Assembly (NCBI GenBank): GCA_031411995.1
Contig: JANOCD010000047.1
Location: forward strand, 124,001-188,000
Length of the DNA: 64,000 nucleotides
Source of the DNA: Rudanella sp031411995
GTDB taxonomy: Bacteria > Bacteroidota > Bacteroidia > Cytophagales > Spirosomataceae
Reading direction: 5' to 3'
Position 1 is the first letter of the stretch; each line of letters opens with the position of its first letter. This document shows positions 51,030-59,231 of the stretch, one piece after another. A model generated the notes under the pieces. The model was not told the DNA's origin and did no database searches. It saw only the letters and a program-made list of their open reading frames with translations. Both the position numbers and the translations under genes were made by a program.

Positions 51030-51806
51030 ATGCCCCCATTAGATACCATTTCACTGACTCCCGGCCAGAAAATCTATTTTGCGTCCGACTTTCACCTCGG
51101 CACGCCCAACCCCGAACAAAGCCGTACCCGCGAACGGACCGTGGTAGCTTGGCTCGAAGCCATTCGGCATGATGCAGCAGCCATTTTTCTAGTTGGGGAT
51201 GTATTTGATTTCTGGTTTGAGTATAAACGGAGCATTCCCAAAGGGTTCAGCCGGTTGCAGGGCAAACTCGCCGAACTGACCGATGCAGGCCTGCCCATTA
51301 TCCTCTTTACGGGCAATCATGATATGTGGATGAGCGACTATTTCACGATCGAAATGGGTATACCTGTGTATCGTGAACCCCGTGTATATGACTTCAATGG
51401 CAAGCGGTTTTATATTGGCCACGGGGATGGCCTCGGCCCCGGCGACCATGTTTATAAGCAGCTAAAAAAAGTGTTTGAGAGTAGCCTGGCTCGCTGGATG
51501 TTTCGCTGGCTCCACCCCGATATTGGCATTACGCTGGCTTCAGCCTGGTCGCAACGGAGCCGGATAAATGGTGGCAATGAATGGGAACAATTTTTGGGCG
51601 AAGGTAGGGAATGGCTTTTCCTGTATTCCCAAGCTATCGAAAAAGAACACCACCACGATTTCTACATCTTTGGTCACCGGCATCTCCCCCTCGACCTTGT
51701 CGTTGGCCCCAATAGTCGCTATATCAACCTTGGTGAATGGATTCACTCCCGTACTTACGGCGTTTTTGATGGAGAGAAAATGGAGTTGAAGACCTGGAAA
51801 GGGTGA
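51030..51806 (+). CDS. UDP-2,3-diacylglucosamine diphosphatase-type metallophosphoesterase (LpxH-like)
   Basis: Calcineurin-fold hydrolase that makes lipid X (2,3-diacylglucosamine-1-phosphate) in lipid A synthesis. About 258 residues. The metal motifs are in order: FASDFHLG, FLVGDVFDFWFEYKR, FTGNHDMW, YIGHGDGLGPGD and FGHRHLP. The insert QGKLAELTDAGLPI and the LARWMFRWLHPDIG helix fit LpxH-like enzymes of Bacteroidota. The start at 51030 is preferred because the eight residues added by the 51006 ATG (MFAHSFLF) are not family-like and would leave almost no leader; this is uncertain. It converges with lptC, another LPS-pathway gene, 8 bp away. Confidence 0.92.
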   Translation: MPPLDTISLTPGQKIYFASDFHLGTPNPEQSRTRERTVVAWLEAIRHDAAAIFLVGDVFDFWFEYKRSIPKGFSRLQGKLAELTDAGLPIILFTGNHDMWMSDYFTIEMGIPVYREPRVYDFNGKRFYIGHGDGLGPGDHVYKQLKKVFESSLARWMFRWLHPDIGITLASAWSQRSRINGGNEWEQFLGEGREWLFLYSQAIEKEHHHDFYIFGHRHLPLDLVVGPNSRYINLGEWIHSRTYGVFDGEKMELKTWKG

Positions 51807-51813
51807 TCGTTCC

Positions 51814-52449
51814 TTATAACCCGCTACCCTCCACGTTGAAAACACCCGTGACGCGTCCGCGAAGTGAGTACTGCGAAAAGTCTTGGTTGGAGTCGAGTCC
51901 TTCCGCTTTCAGACGTTCGCCGGTTTGCTGACTTTGTACCAAAACGGGGCGGTCGGTGTATACCTTTTTAGTGCGGGGATTCCAGTTCAACTGGTCGGTG
52001 GTGAGTTTTTCCTGTTTCTGTTTATTGATAACCACCACATGCCCCATCACCGTATAAAGATCTTTGGCTTTGTCGTAGCGGCCTGAGTCAGAGCGGAGGG
52101 TGGTCACTTCTTCACCGTTGGGTCCAAAAAACAGGATATTGACCGATTCGGGGTATTTTCGGTCGTCATTTTGGTAGCGGTATTGCCGGGCGGTAGTCAT
52201 GCGAACGCGGAGTTGTGCGGCTTCGCTATAGAGCATTTTCACGCCATCAATTTCTTCGATAGGCCCCTGATACGCTTTGGTCTGTTTAAGAGCTTTCTGC
52301 TCCTCACAACCCGAAAGGAAAATGATGAATGCGTAATACGTAATGATGAATGAAAGCCGGGAAACAAACCGGCGATAAGAAATCTGTTTCAGCAACCGTT
52401 TGGCTCTGATAAAACATCCTCCCCATAAAGTCAATTCATCAGTCATCAT
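51814..52449 (-). CDS. lptC: LPS export protein LptC (lipoprotein-like)
   Basis: Periplasmic bridge protein of LPS transport, 211 residues as read from ATG 52449. The mature region has the LptC layout: IEEIDGVKMLYSEAAQLRVRMTT, NILFFGPNGEEVTTLRSDSGRY, LYTVMGHVVVINKQKQEKLTTDQLNWNPRTKKVYTDRPVLV. A hydrophobic segment followed by LSGC (near residue 48) suggests a lipoprotein instead of a TM anchor, as in other Bacteroidota. The hydrophobic core FIITYYAFIIF is encoded by a heptamer array (52321-52355). The true start may be internal, nearer to the hydrophobic stretch. Downstream of the barrel-protein gene in a coaX-lptC cluster. Confidence 0.85.
   Translation of the reverse strand: MMTDELTLWGGCFIRAKRLLKQISYRRFVSRLSFIITYYAFIIFLSGCEEQKALKQTKAYQGPIEEIDGVKMLYSEAAQLRVRMTTARQYRYQNDDRKYPESVNILFFGPNGEEVTTLRSDSGRYDKAKDLYTVMGHVVVINKQKQEKLTTDQLNWNPRTKKVYTDRPVLVQSQQTGERLKAEGLDSNQDFSQYSLRGRVTGVFNVEGSGL
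52321..52355. repeat. AAT-heptamer array encoding the lptC signal-peptide core
   Basis: Five units AATGATG, AATGCGT, AATACGT, AATGATG, AATGAAA stand head to tail. On the minus strand they are read as SFIITYYAFII, the hydrophobic part of the lipoprotein signal. The same 7-bp periodicity is seen at 26631, 29651 and 32574. Confidence 0.8.
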
Positions 52450-52455
52450 TTTGCA

Positions 52456-53811
52456 TTAATCCAGCACCGGCTTACGGAACCACCAGTCGTTCAGTGAGAA
52501 ACCTACCGTGAACCGAACATATCGCTCGCGAATTTGAGAGCCGGTCAATACACCCCGCTGTCCACCCTGAGCGGACAAATTAATATAATTGACAAAATAG
52601 GAACCGATAGGCAACGACATACCCAAGCTACCATTCATATCGTTGACGCGCTTTCCCTCAACAGAATAAGGCGTTTGAATATACTGAAAACCAGCCCGGT
52701 AGCTTACTAAATCCCAATACTTAGTCGAACTTGCTTTCGGCGTATATTCTAACCCGGCTCCAACTGTGAGCGCATCGCTCAGGTTACCCGATTGACCCGT
52801 AACAGTGCGGTACTGCGACCACCGTTGAAGGCCTACATCTACGCCTACGGTTAGTTTGTTGTTCCGTTCGATGCTAATGCCGAAGTGTGCCTGTTGCGGT
52901 AGACGGGCCGATGAGGCCGCGTTGTTACGAAGGGTATCCTCGTCCGATAAATTAGAGCCACCCGTTCCATCGCCACTAATCGTAATTTGCTGATAAACAT
53001 CGGTTTCAGTGGCCCGAATAGAGGTACCGGGATCTACGGTGGCACCGAGATTCAGCGTCCAGTTGTCATTCAGTTTAGGCCGCCAGGCGGCACCAAGTTT
53101 AACAATCAAGTCGGCATAGTTGACCCGGTTGGAACGCGACACGACAATATCCTGGGGGTTATTGGCACTACCTGTCCCTTCATTGATCAACAAACGGGAG
53201 TTTGAGTTATTCGTTATGTTGCCAAAGAGGTACGAGAAATCGGCCCCTACGTAAATATTCTTTCCAAACCGATATCCTGTAGCATAGGAGGCTTTGTTGA
53301 GCGCGCCCCGACCTGAGTAGGTATATTCTGCTTCGTAGATGGTATTGGTATTGTTTTGTGACACCCGGCCATAACTCCGGGTCTGGTAATCCACGTAACT
53401 ATATGGTCGCAAACTAATCGACATAGCCCAGCGCGGAGACACCGGAAAAGCAAGGGCGACATAGTTAAGGTTTGCCCCAAAATCGCGCTGACTTTGCGTC
53501 GCACCAGCCCGAATCTGGCTGATTTGGGGTTTATACTGACCGATCAAACCTACCTCAAACGCCGTAAAACGACCTCGGCGAGCCAGCAGAGCCGGGTTTT
53601 GCAGGTTTAGATAAAACGGGCTGGAATTACTGATGCCCACACTACCCATGCCGAAGTTTGCCGCGTTGGCCTGATTGTAGGTTTCGCCCAGTCCCAGGGC
53701 CGAATAGGGTGAGTTTCCTAAGCCCTGAGCACTAACAAATGAGGTTGACAGCGTTGAGACGAAAATGGAAATCGAGGCAATTCTATTAATAATCGGATAA
53801 TTCTTAGACAT
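52456..53811 (-). CDS. Outer-membrane beta-barrel protein (FadL-like fold)
   Basis: Probable outer-membrane barrel of 451 residues: signal peptide ending FVSAQ, then GLGNSPYSALGLGE and GMGSVGISNSSPFYLNLQNPALLA. This opening is typical of FadL/PorV-like Bacteroidota barrels, and alternating strands run to the C-terminus (YVRFTVGFSLNDWWFRKPVLD). The substrate is unknown. It overlaps the coaX stop by 8 bp and precedes lptC by 6 bp. The cluster order coaX - barrel - lptC is common in the phylum and suggests an envelope-biogenesis role. Confidence 0.82.
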   Translation of the reverse strand: MSKNYPIINRIASISIFVSTLSTSFVSAQGLGNSPYSALGLGETYNQANAANFGMGSVGISNSSPFYLNLQNPALLARRGRFTAFEVGLIGQYKPQISQIRAGATQSQRDFGANLNYVALAFPVSPRWAMSISLRPYSYVDYQTRSYGRVSQNNTNTIYEAEYTYSGRGALNKASYATGYRFGKNIYVGADFSYLFGNITNNSNSRLLINEGTGSANNPQDIVVSRSNRVNYADLIVKLGAAWRPKLNDNWTLNLGATVDPGTSIRATETDVYQQITISGDGTGGSNLSDEDTLRNNAASSARLPQQAHFGISIERNNKLTVGVDVGLQRWSQYRTVTGQSGNLSDALTVGAGLEYTPKASSTKYWDLVSYRAGFQYIQTPYSVEGKRVNDMNGSLGMSLPIGSYFVNYINLSAQGGQRGVLTGSQIRERYVRFTVGFSLNDWWFRKPVLD

Positions 53812-54565
53812 TATAGTGTAATATTCGGTTCAATCCCCACAGTACCAACGGCGGCACTGCAAATATCGGGGGTTTCAAACGACTTTCAAACAAAGGTCCG
53901 TCGCCCCCGCACACCAGCACCCGACAATCGGGGTGTTTCTGCCTGTACTCATCAATGACACCGTCGAGTTCGAGCCGCATTCCATTCATGGCTCCACTCA
54001 GCATGGCTTCGTGGGTGTTACGGGCATCGAGCCGGGGCCAGTCGGGTGGATTCTCCCGATTCACGGCCAGCAATGGTAACCGTGCTGTGAACTCGTGCAT
54101 GGCCCGCAATCGCATTCGCAAACCCGGTGAAATCAGCCCTCCCCGAAACACGCCCTTGCTATCGAGCCAGTCGGCGGTGATGCAGGTGCCGAGATCCAGA
54201 ATCAGGCAATTTTCGCCCGGATACAGGAACGTGGCACCCACGGCAGCAGCTACCCGGTCTGCCCCCAGCGTGTGGGGGGTGTCGTAGTCCTTCTGAATAG
54301 GAACGGGTGTTTGCCCATTCAGAAACAGCCACTGCATCCCACCCGATTCAATACCCGAACCCCCCAACTGACTTTGTTCCAACTCATGTTGCAGGGCTTC
54401 GGCCGGTTGGCTTGTCGAGGATACAATGCCGCGTTGGGCGGGTTGTCGGCTCAAGGCATCCGCCAATTCGGCAACGGTGGCAAACTGCCCCGTTTGAACC
54501 AATGCCAAACCATCGAACCAACCCACTTTAATCGATGAATTTCCCCAGTCAATAGCAACGTTCAT
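53804..54565 (-). CDS. coaX: Type III pantothenate kinase
   Basis: First enzyme of CoA synthesis, phosphorylating pantothenate; ASKHA fold, 253 residues. Phosphate loop MNVAIDWGNSSIKVG (usually DxGNT/S), the GADRVAAAVGA motif with the catalytic Asp, and LILDLGTCITADWLDSKGVFRGGLISPG. The ATG at 54565 is chosen because the conserved N-terminus starts there; the frame extends to 54601 without support. The stop overlaps the next gene by 8 bp. Type III enzymes need a monovalent cation and are not feedback-inhibited by CoA (known for the family). Confidence 0.95.
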   Translation of the reverse strand: MNVAIDWGNSSIKVGWFDGLALVQTGQFATVAELADALSRQPAQRGIVSSTSQPAEALQHELEQSQLGGSGIESGGMQWLFLNGQTPVPIQKDYDTPHTLGADRVAAAVGATFLYPGENCLILDLGTCITADWLDSKGVFRGGLISPGLRMRLRAMHEFTARLPLLAVNRENPPDWPRLDARNTHEAMLSGAMNGMRLELDGVIDEYRQKHPDCRVLVCGGDGPLFESRLKPPIFAVPPLVLWGLNRILHYNV

Positions 54566-54653
54566 GGATGTAACGGTAAAGGTGCCCGCAAAAATGAACA
54601 ATCGGGGGTTAATTAACGAAATTTAAGAAATGGGAAAGGCAGCATTTGCCCCC

Positions 54654-55553
54654 TCAAACCAATTCCAGCAGCAATTTGGCCTCACCGCCCAGTTCGATTT
54701 GATCACCGGGTTTGATCACGTAGCCAACGCCGGGGAGGTCGGCCCGTTCGATGGTGTCGTCGGTGCGAAGAATTTTGGTTTTGTTGCCGTTGGCGGGAAG
54801 GCCCCCCGCGTCGGCAATGAGGCAATACCGGCGTTTGGCCGGATCGTAGCGGATGGTGGCGTGTTGGCGGCTGACGCTTAGGTTGGGATCGCCTTTTTCA
54901 GCATCGAAACCAGGCTCGCCCGCATCCACAAAGGCAATGTCGTTGGTTCGGACGCGGCCCGACGCGGTTTGCACCATCTGCCCGCGACCAATGCGAAACT
55001 CCGACTGAACCGTCGGGTCGAGGAGGTAAGTAGCTTCGGCAGTTTGGCCTGTTAATGCCCTAACCCGCACTTGCAGGGGCTTTTCGGTGACCGGATGCAC
55101 CACGTCGAGGCCCAGATTTCCCCGTTGATAGGTACACTCGGCGGGTAATTCGGCGGGTACGAATTGGTGACTGAATTTCCAGTCGGGGGCCAGGCGAATA
55201 TAGTGGTCGGCCAAATGGCGACTCAGTTCCTGCTGAAAATGGCCGGGCTGACTCGCATACAGAGCTACAGCCATCCGGTCTTCTTCGGCACCATCGGCGC
55301 AACGAACCCAGAGTTTAAGACCCACGGGTAATGCCTCCGTTTCGCTGCTGTAGGCCGCCAGTTTTTCCACAATAAATCCAACTATCGCTTCCCGCTGCCG
55401 GGGTGTCGATGGCATTCCCGACGATGGAGCCGGAGTGGGCTTTTTTTCCACTGCGGTTGGGGCCGGAACGGCTGCCGGTTGGGGCATTGGTGGTTGTTCG
55501 GGGGGGGGAGTTCCCAGCCCGAACAGGTGTTTCAGATTATTAATAAATGTCAT
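54654..55553 (-). CDS. FHA-domain protein
   Basis: Protein of 299 residues. After a short N-terminal helix (FINNLKHLFGLG) comes a Pro/Ala-rich linker (residues 15-50), then an unrecognised alpha/beta region. The C-terminal half is an FHA-type phosphothreonine-binding domain: SEFRIGRGQMV, NLSVSRQHATIRYD and NGNKTKIL carry the Gly-Arg, Ser-Arg-x-His and Asn-Gly signatures. No signal peptide. A partner Ser/Thr kinase is not in the window. It is 6 bp downstream of the 808-residue MG2-like protein gene on the same strand. Confidence 0.82.
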   Translation of the reverse strand: MTFINNLKHLFGLGTPPPEQPPMPQPAAVPAPTAVEKKPTPAPSSGMPSTPRQREAIVGFIVEKLAAYSSETEALPVGLKLWVRCADGAEEDRMAVALYASQPGHFQQELSRHLADHYIRLAPDWKFSHQFVPAELPAECTYQRGNLGLDVVHPVTEKPLQVRVRALTGQTAEATYLLDPTVQSEFRIGRGQMVQTASGRVRTNDIAFVDAGEPGFDAEKGDPNLSVSRQHATIRYDPAKRRYCLIADAGGLPANGNKTKILRTDDTIERADLPGVGYVIKPGDQIELGGEAKLLLELV

Positions 55554-55559
55554 GTGAAA

Positions 55560-57986
55560 TCACTTCAGGGCGTTCTTCACCTCGAACGGCAACCGTCCAC
55601 TACCGGCAAATCCGTCGGGGGTGAGGCCGTTTATCTCCACTATAAACGTTCCTGTCTGGTCGGATGTTGGAAATTCTACCTGAACCTTACCCTGTGCATC
55701 GGTTTTCAGATCCGGGTTCCAATAGAGAAGCGTACGCGCATCGGGCACACGAGCCATTTTGGGTTGGGTTGCGTCGTAGCGGGGAACATAGAATTCCCGC
55801 TGAAGTTGCAGTCCATCATAATCCATTTTCAGTGGGCGACCGTCAAGCGAAAAACCAGCCATGTCACCTTTATAGGTCATGAAACTAATGATGCCCGTGA
55901 ATGCCACCTGACCCATGAAATACTGATTCGTGATCACATCTAATTGCTTTATTTTCAGCGGACTAAAATCTATCACCTTATCCATGTCGAAAACGGGAAC
56001 GCCATCGATCAACACCAGCGAAGGCGTATCGAACAGGGTTTTATAGGGGGCATTCGGCACAAACAGCCGGAAATGGCCCTGCTTCTTTCGGGGCAATACC
56101 CCCGGAACATACTCGCGCAAAACCTCTTCCATGCGTGGAAAACGGGTGTAAGCATCCAGCAAATAAGTCTCGGTGGGTGGCCCGTAAAACGCCGAACTGT
56201 CAACCGCCGGTAAGCGAAATTGATTGGCACTACCCGAAAATGTTGACTGCACCTGCATAGCTACACTTCGGTTTAGCAGTTGGTCGGCCTGCGATTCGTC
56301 CAGCGATAAGGGGGGCGTTTGGTGATCGGTCAACGTGTTTTTGGGCAAGGCATCGGGAAACGGATTTCTGATGGTCAGTTTATATAGGCTGTCTTCGGGG
56401 TTGGTCTGTAGAATCAGGTTTTTGGCCCCGTAGAAATCGACCATCTCAAATCGAATTTGCCCGTTAGCATCACTCCGCGACGTAAACAGGCGAATTGGTT
56501 TGCCGGGTGATGACAGATAGGTGACGATGTTTGGGACACCCGCACCCGTGGCGGGGTCGGTTACGGTGCCTTCCACAATTTGTCCGTTGTGTTCGGGAAG
56601 AAACGGTTTTCGGGAAGTTAAAGCGGCTGGATTCAGCACCTCCTCCCACCGGAACCGTCGCCAGCCGTGGGTCAGCATCAGGTTGTCGGTTGCCTGAGCG
56701 ATGTCGGCGGTTTCGGCCTGAAGGTAGTAAGCGGGCGATTCGATGGTGCCGCGCAGGTCGGAGGTCATCCACAAATAGCTCAGGATGTTTTCCGAATCCA
56801 TTGCTCCCAGCGAATCGACCCGATAAACGGACACCGACAGGGCTGCCGGGTTCGCTTTGGCCATTGCCGAACTAGTCGCCGTGACATCCAAGCGGACGGT
56901 TGAGCGGGGGGTATAGGTAGGCTGATTGGTGGTCAGGCCAAGGGTCAGAGTTTTGGTTGGCCGTTTGAAATGCAGGCGTTCGCAAACGGGTTTCTGCTGT
57001 GCATCGAAAATCGTCAGGTGCGAAATTCCGTCTCCCAGCTTCGTTTTATCAACCAAAAAAGTTGTTACCTGCTGAATCGGTTTGCGCTCGGCTACCCTGA
57101 TGTCGTTGCGGGTATGGGCAAATAGGGACACTTCCGAAGCACCTTCAACATTAGTAGTCACCGTAATTTTTAGCTGCTCTCCTCCGGCTTCCTCCACCCG
57201 CATGGTGTAGCCCTGCGGCAAAATGGCGGGCAACGGGCGGGTCATCGTGTGGCCTTTTTCATCTGCCAAAACAACCCGTAACGTCCCGTCAGCAGGGGGC
57301 AATGCCAGAGTTCCCATGCCAAATTTATGGGTATTGAACCGGGTTAGCGTATCGTTTTGAGCATTTACCACAAATCCCCGAACAGCCACGCCCTTCCCCG
57401 ATTCGTCGGTGACTTTGAACGCCACCCGGCTCGCCAGGCCCTTCACAAGCTGACCTCCCTCCGGGAAAAACTGCACATCGTAGTCGGGAGTTGTTTTGAG
57501 CAGAGGCAGGCCGAGGGGTTTGAAGGGGTTGACGATTGTGATTGTTTTCTCAAAGAAATAGTCGGCATTGACATTCTTCATCCAGTTGGTGAAGGCGCGC
57601 ATCCGATACGTCCCTGCATTCAGCGAAGCGGGCAAAAATAGGCTCCCACTCCCCCCACCCAAGGCGAGTGCGATTTTGGTTTGCAACACCGATCTGCCTT
57701 CCTTGTCGAGCAGTTCAACATAAGCAACCTTGCTCAGGGTAAGCGATTTATGGAACGAGCCGTCTACATAGTAGGTCTTGAACCACAGGGTTTCGCCGGT
57801 TAGATAAAACGATTGATTGGTATGCAGAAACAGCTTTTCGGTCAGCGATTGCCGCCGGTACTGATCGAATGATTGCACCAACGAATTAACGGGTGTTGCC
57901 TGTTGACCTGACACTGTTAAGCTATTCAGTATCAGCAGGCTGGCAAAAAGCCAGAATAGGGCGTAAGATTGGTTTTTTGTGTACAT
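55560..57986 (-). CDS. Secreted MG2-domain / TonB-plug-like large protein
   Basis: Exported protein of 808 residues, ATG at 57986 with signal peptide ending LTVSGQQ. It begins with an alpha-2-macroglobulin MG2-like region (EKLFLHTNQSFYLTGETLWFKTYYVDG, LPASLNAGTYRMRAFTNWM), as in many Bacteroidota proteins encoded with TonB receptors. Several beta-sandwich segments follow, then a CarboxypepD_reg-like part (GTVTDPATGAGVPNIVTYLSS). A plug-like segment LVLIDGVPVFDMDKVIDFSPLKIKQLDVITNQYF comes next, and the end reads PDGFAGSGRLPFEV. It does not contain a beta barrel. It may help a receptor or bind a large ligand. It starts 1 nt after the stop of the DUF4249 gene. Confidence 0.82.
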   Translation of the reverse strand: MYTKNQSYALFWLFASLLILNSLTVSGQQATPVNSLVQSFDQYRRQSLTEKLFLHTNQSFYLTGETLWFKTYYVDGSFHKSLTLSKVAYVELLDKEGRSVLQTKIALALGGGSGSLFLPASLNAGTYRMRAFTNWMKNVNADYFFEKTITIVNPFKPLGLPLLKTTPDYDVQFFPEGGQLVKGLASRVAFKVTDESGKGVAVRGFVVNAQNDTLTRFNTHKFGMGTLALPPADGTLRVVLADEKGHTMTRPLPAILPQGYTMRVEEAGGEQLKITVTTNVEGASEVSLFAHTRNDIRVAERKPIQQVTTFLVDKTKLGDGISHLTIFDAQQKPVCERLHFKRPTKTLTLGLTTNQPTYTPRSTVRLDVTATSSAMAKANPAALSVSVYRVDSLGAMDSENILSYLWMTSDLRGTIESPAYYLQAETADIAQATDNLMLTHGWRRFRWEEVLNPAALTSRKPFLPEHNGQIVEGTVTDPATGAGVPNIVTYLSSPGKPIRLFTSRSDANGQIRFEMVDFYGAKNLILQTNPEDSLYKLTIRNPFPDALPKNTLTDHQTPPLSLDESQADQLLNRSVAMQVQSTFSGSANQFRLPAVDSSAFYGPPTETYLLDAYTRFPRMEEVLREYVPGVLPRKKQGHFRLFVPNAPYKTLFDTPSLVLIDGVPVFDMDKVIDFSPLKIKQLDVITNQYFMGQVAFTGIISFMTYKGDMAGFSLDGRPLKMDYDGLQLQREFYVPRYDATQPKMARVPDARTLLYWNPDLKTDAQGKVQVEFPTSDQTGTFIVEINGLTPDGFAGSGRLPFEVKNALK

Positions 57987-57987
57987 A

Positions 57988-59109
57988 TTACTCCCAAAAA
58001 ACAGGTCTTTGAATGACTCCCCCTTTCGTTCGGCAGTCAGCACAGTCGGGCGACGTGGTGAAGTACTTCCGTAGTTCAAAGTCGTAGCTGAGAATAGTTG
58101 GTTGAGCTTTCAGAACGTCGGCCTGGGTCAACGTGTCGATAACGCAGTTTGATGCACTCAATAGGTTGGGCCAATTGGGCAACTGCGAACTACGGATAAA
58201 CAGGCGTTTTGTTTCGACTGTCCCTACCCGAAAAAAGCCTATCACAAGGTCGTTTGGGTTGGTTGGCGACTGAATATTGCCCGTGATCTGCGACGGCTGC
58301 GGATCGAAAATGGAGCCGACATTCTGGGTTATTTTTCCCAGTTGGTCATAATAGTCAAACCCGCTCTGACTCAGGGCAATCTGCTTCACCAAAATGCTGT
58401 ATTTAACGCCCAGCTTTAACGACGTTCCCGGAATATACGTCAATGGAAACTGGCTAACAACGGCCTGACTCAGCCGCGTAGTGGAAAACGTCATGATGTT
58501 CACCGAGTTCTCACTCCCCCAGCAGCGATACACACTTGGCTGACGATCAACGATTTGATTGCCTTTAACCTCCAGCGTGGAGAAATAGGGAACCGTATAT
58601 TCCCACGAACTTTCAAAATCCCAGCGGTAATAACGGGCAATGTTTTTAGGGTCGTGCGTGTTTACATTTATTTGCACACCGTTGTCTTCGATTCGCCAGC
58701 TCACACTATCGACGGGGGGCGTTGGAATCACCGGCACATACTCCGAAAAGTAGTCTCCGCCTTTTGTAGTTTTGATATGCAGCCGGTACAAGTCCCCAAT
58801 CTGCGGGCTTACACCCGTCAGTGTGTAAGTCCCCCCCGTGCCTTCTCTGAGCGTGTAGGTCGCTTTTCCCTTGGTTTCGATGCTCACCTGCGCTCTGGTT
58901 TCAGCCACCGGGACTTTCTTATCAGACAAATTCTGGGTCCGCGCCAACTGAATGGTCGTGGTGGTGCCGGGGGTGCTGTTAAAGTACCCATTCACAACCA
59001 GATAGCTGTCCGGTGCCGCAATTTCGGGTGGCCGGTAGGGGTCAACGCAACCACCTGCCAACAGGATCAGGAGGTAGATGACGGGTTTTATGAAGGTGTT
59101 GATTTGCAT
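57988..59109 (-). CDS. DUF4249 lipoprotein, partner of a TonB-dependent receptor
   Basis: Lipoprotein of 373 residues of the DUF4249 family. The ATG at 59109 gives a signal with lipobox LAGGC followed by VDPYRPPEI. The family core includes SYLVVNGYFNSTPGTTTIQL-like strands, a DKKVPVAETRAQV region and a C-terminal Cys-containing motif (CADCRTKGGVIQRPVFW). DUF4249 genes regularly follow TonB receptor genes with an STN domain, as here (59232-62021). The two probably form an uptake complex for an unknown substrate. A 114-bp inverted-repeat element separates them, which may alter their ratio. Confidence 0.9.
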   Translation of the reverse strand: MQINTFIKPVIYLLILLAGGCVDPYRPPEIAAPDSYLVVNGYFNSTPGTTTTIQLARTQNLSDKKVPVAETRAQVSIETKGKATYTLREGTGGTYTLTGVSPQIGDLYRLHIKTTKGGDYFSEYVPVIPTPPVDSVSWRIEDNGVQINVNTHDPKNIARYYRWDFESSWEYTVPYFSTLEVKGNQIVDRQPSVYRCWGSENSVNIMTFSTTRLSQAVVSQFPLTYIPGTSLKLGVKYSILVKQIALSQSGFDYYDQLGKITQNVGSIFDPQPSQITGNIQSPTNPNDLVIGFFRVGTVETKRLFIRSSQLPNWPNLLSASNCVIDTLTQADVLKAQPTILSYDFELRKYFTTSPDCADCRTKGGVIQRPVFWE

Positions 59110-59116
59110 TATTTGC

Positions 59117-59230
59117 GTACAACGTAGCGGTGCTGCGTTGGGCCGTAAGGCCATCTATTAGCCAAAAGAAAGTTTAAACCAAGTCAATACAATTGGCCCT
59201 ACGGCCCAACGCAGCACCGCTACGTTGTAC
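59117..59230. repeat. 114-bp inverted-repeat element between receptor and DUF4249 genes
   Basis: Arms 59117-59153 and 59194-59230 are complementary over 37 bp with one mismatch; the outer 31 bp are perfect (starting GTACAACGTAGCGGTGCTG). The 40-bp middle is AT-rich. It ends 1 nt from the receptor's stop and starts 7 nt after the DUF4249 ATG side, so it replaces the normal spacer. No ORF inside; the size would fit a MITE-like or REP-like element. Confidence 0.9.
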
Positions 59231-59231
59231 T

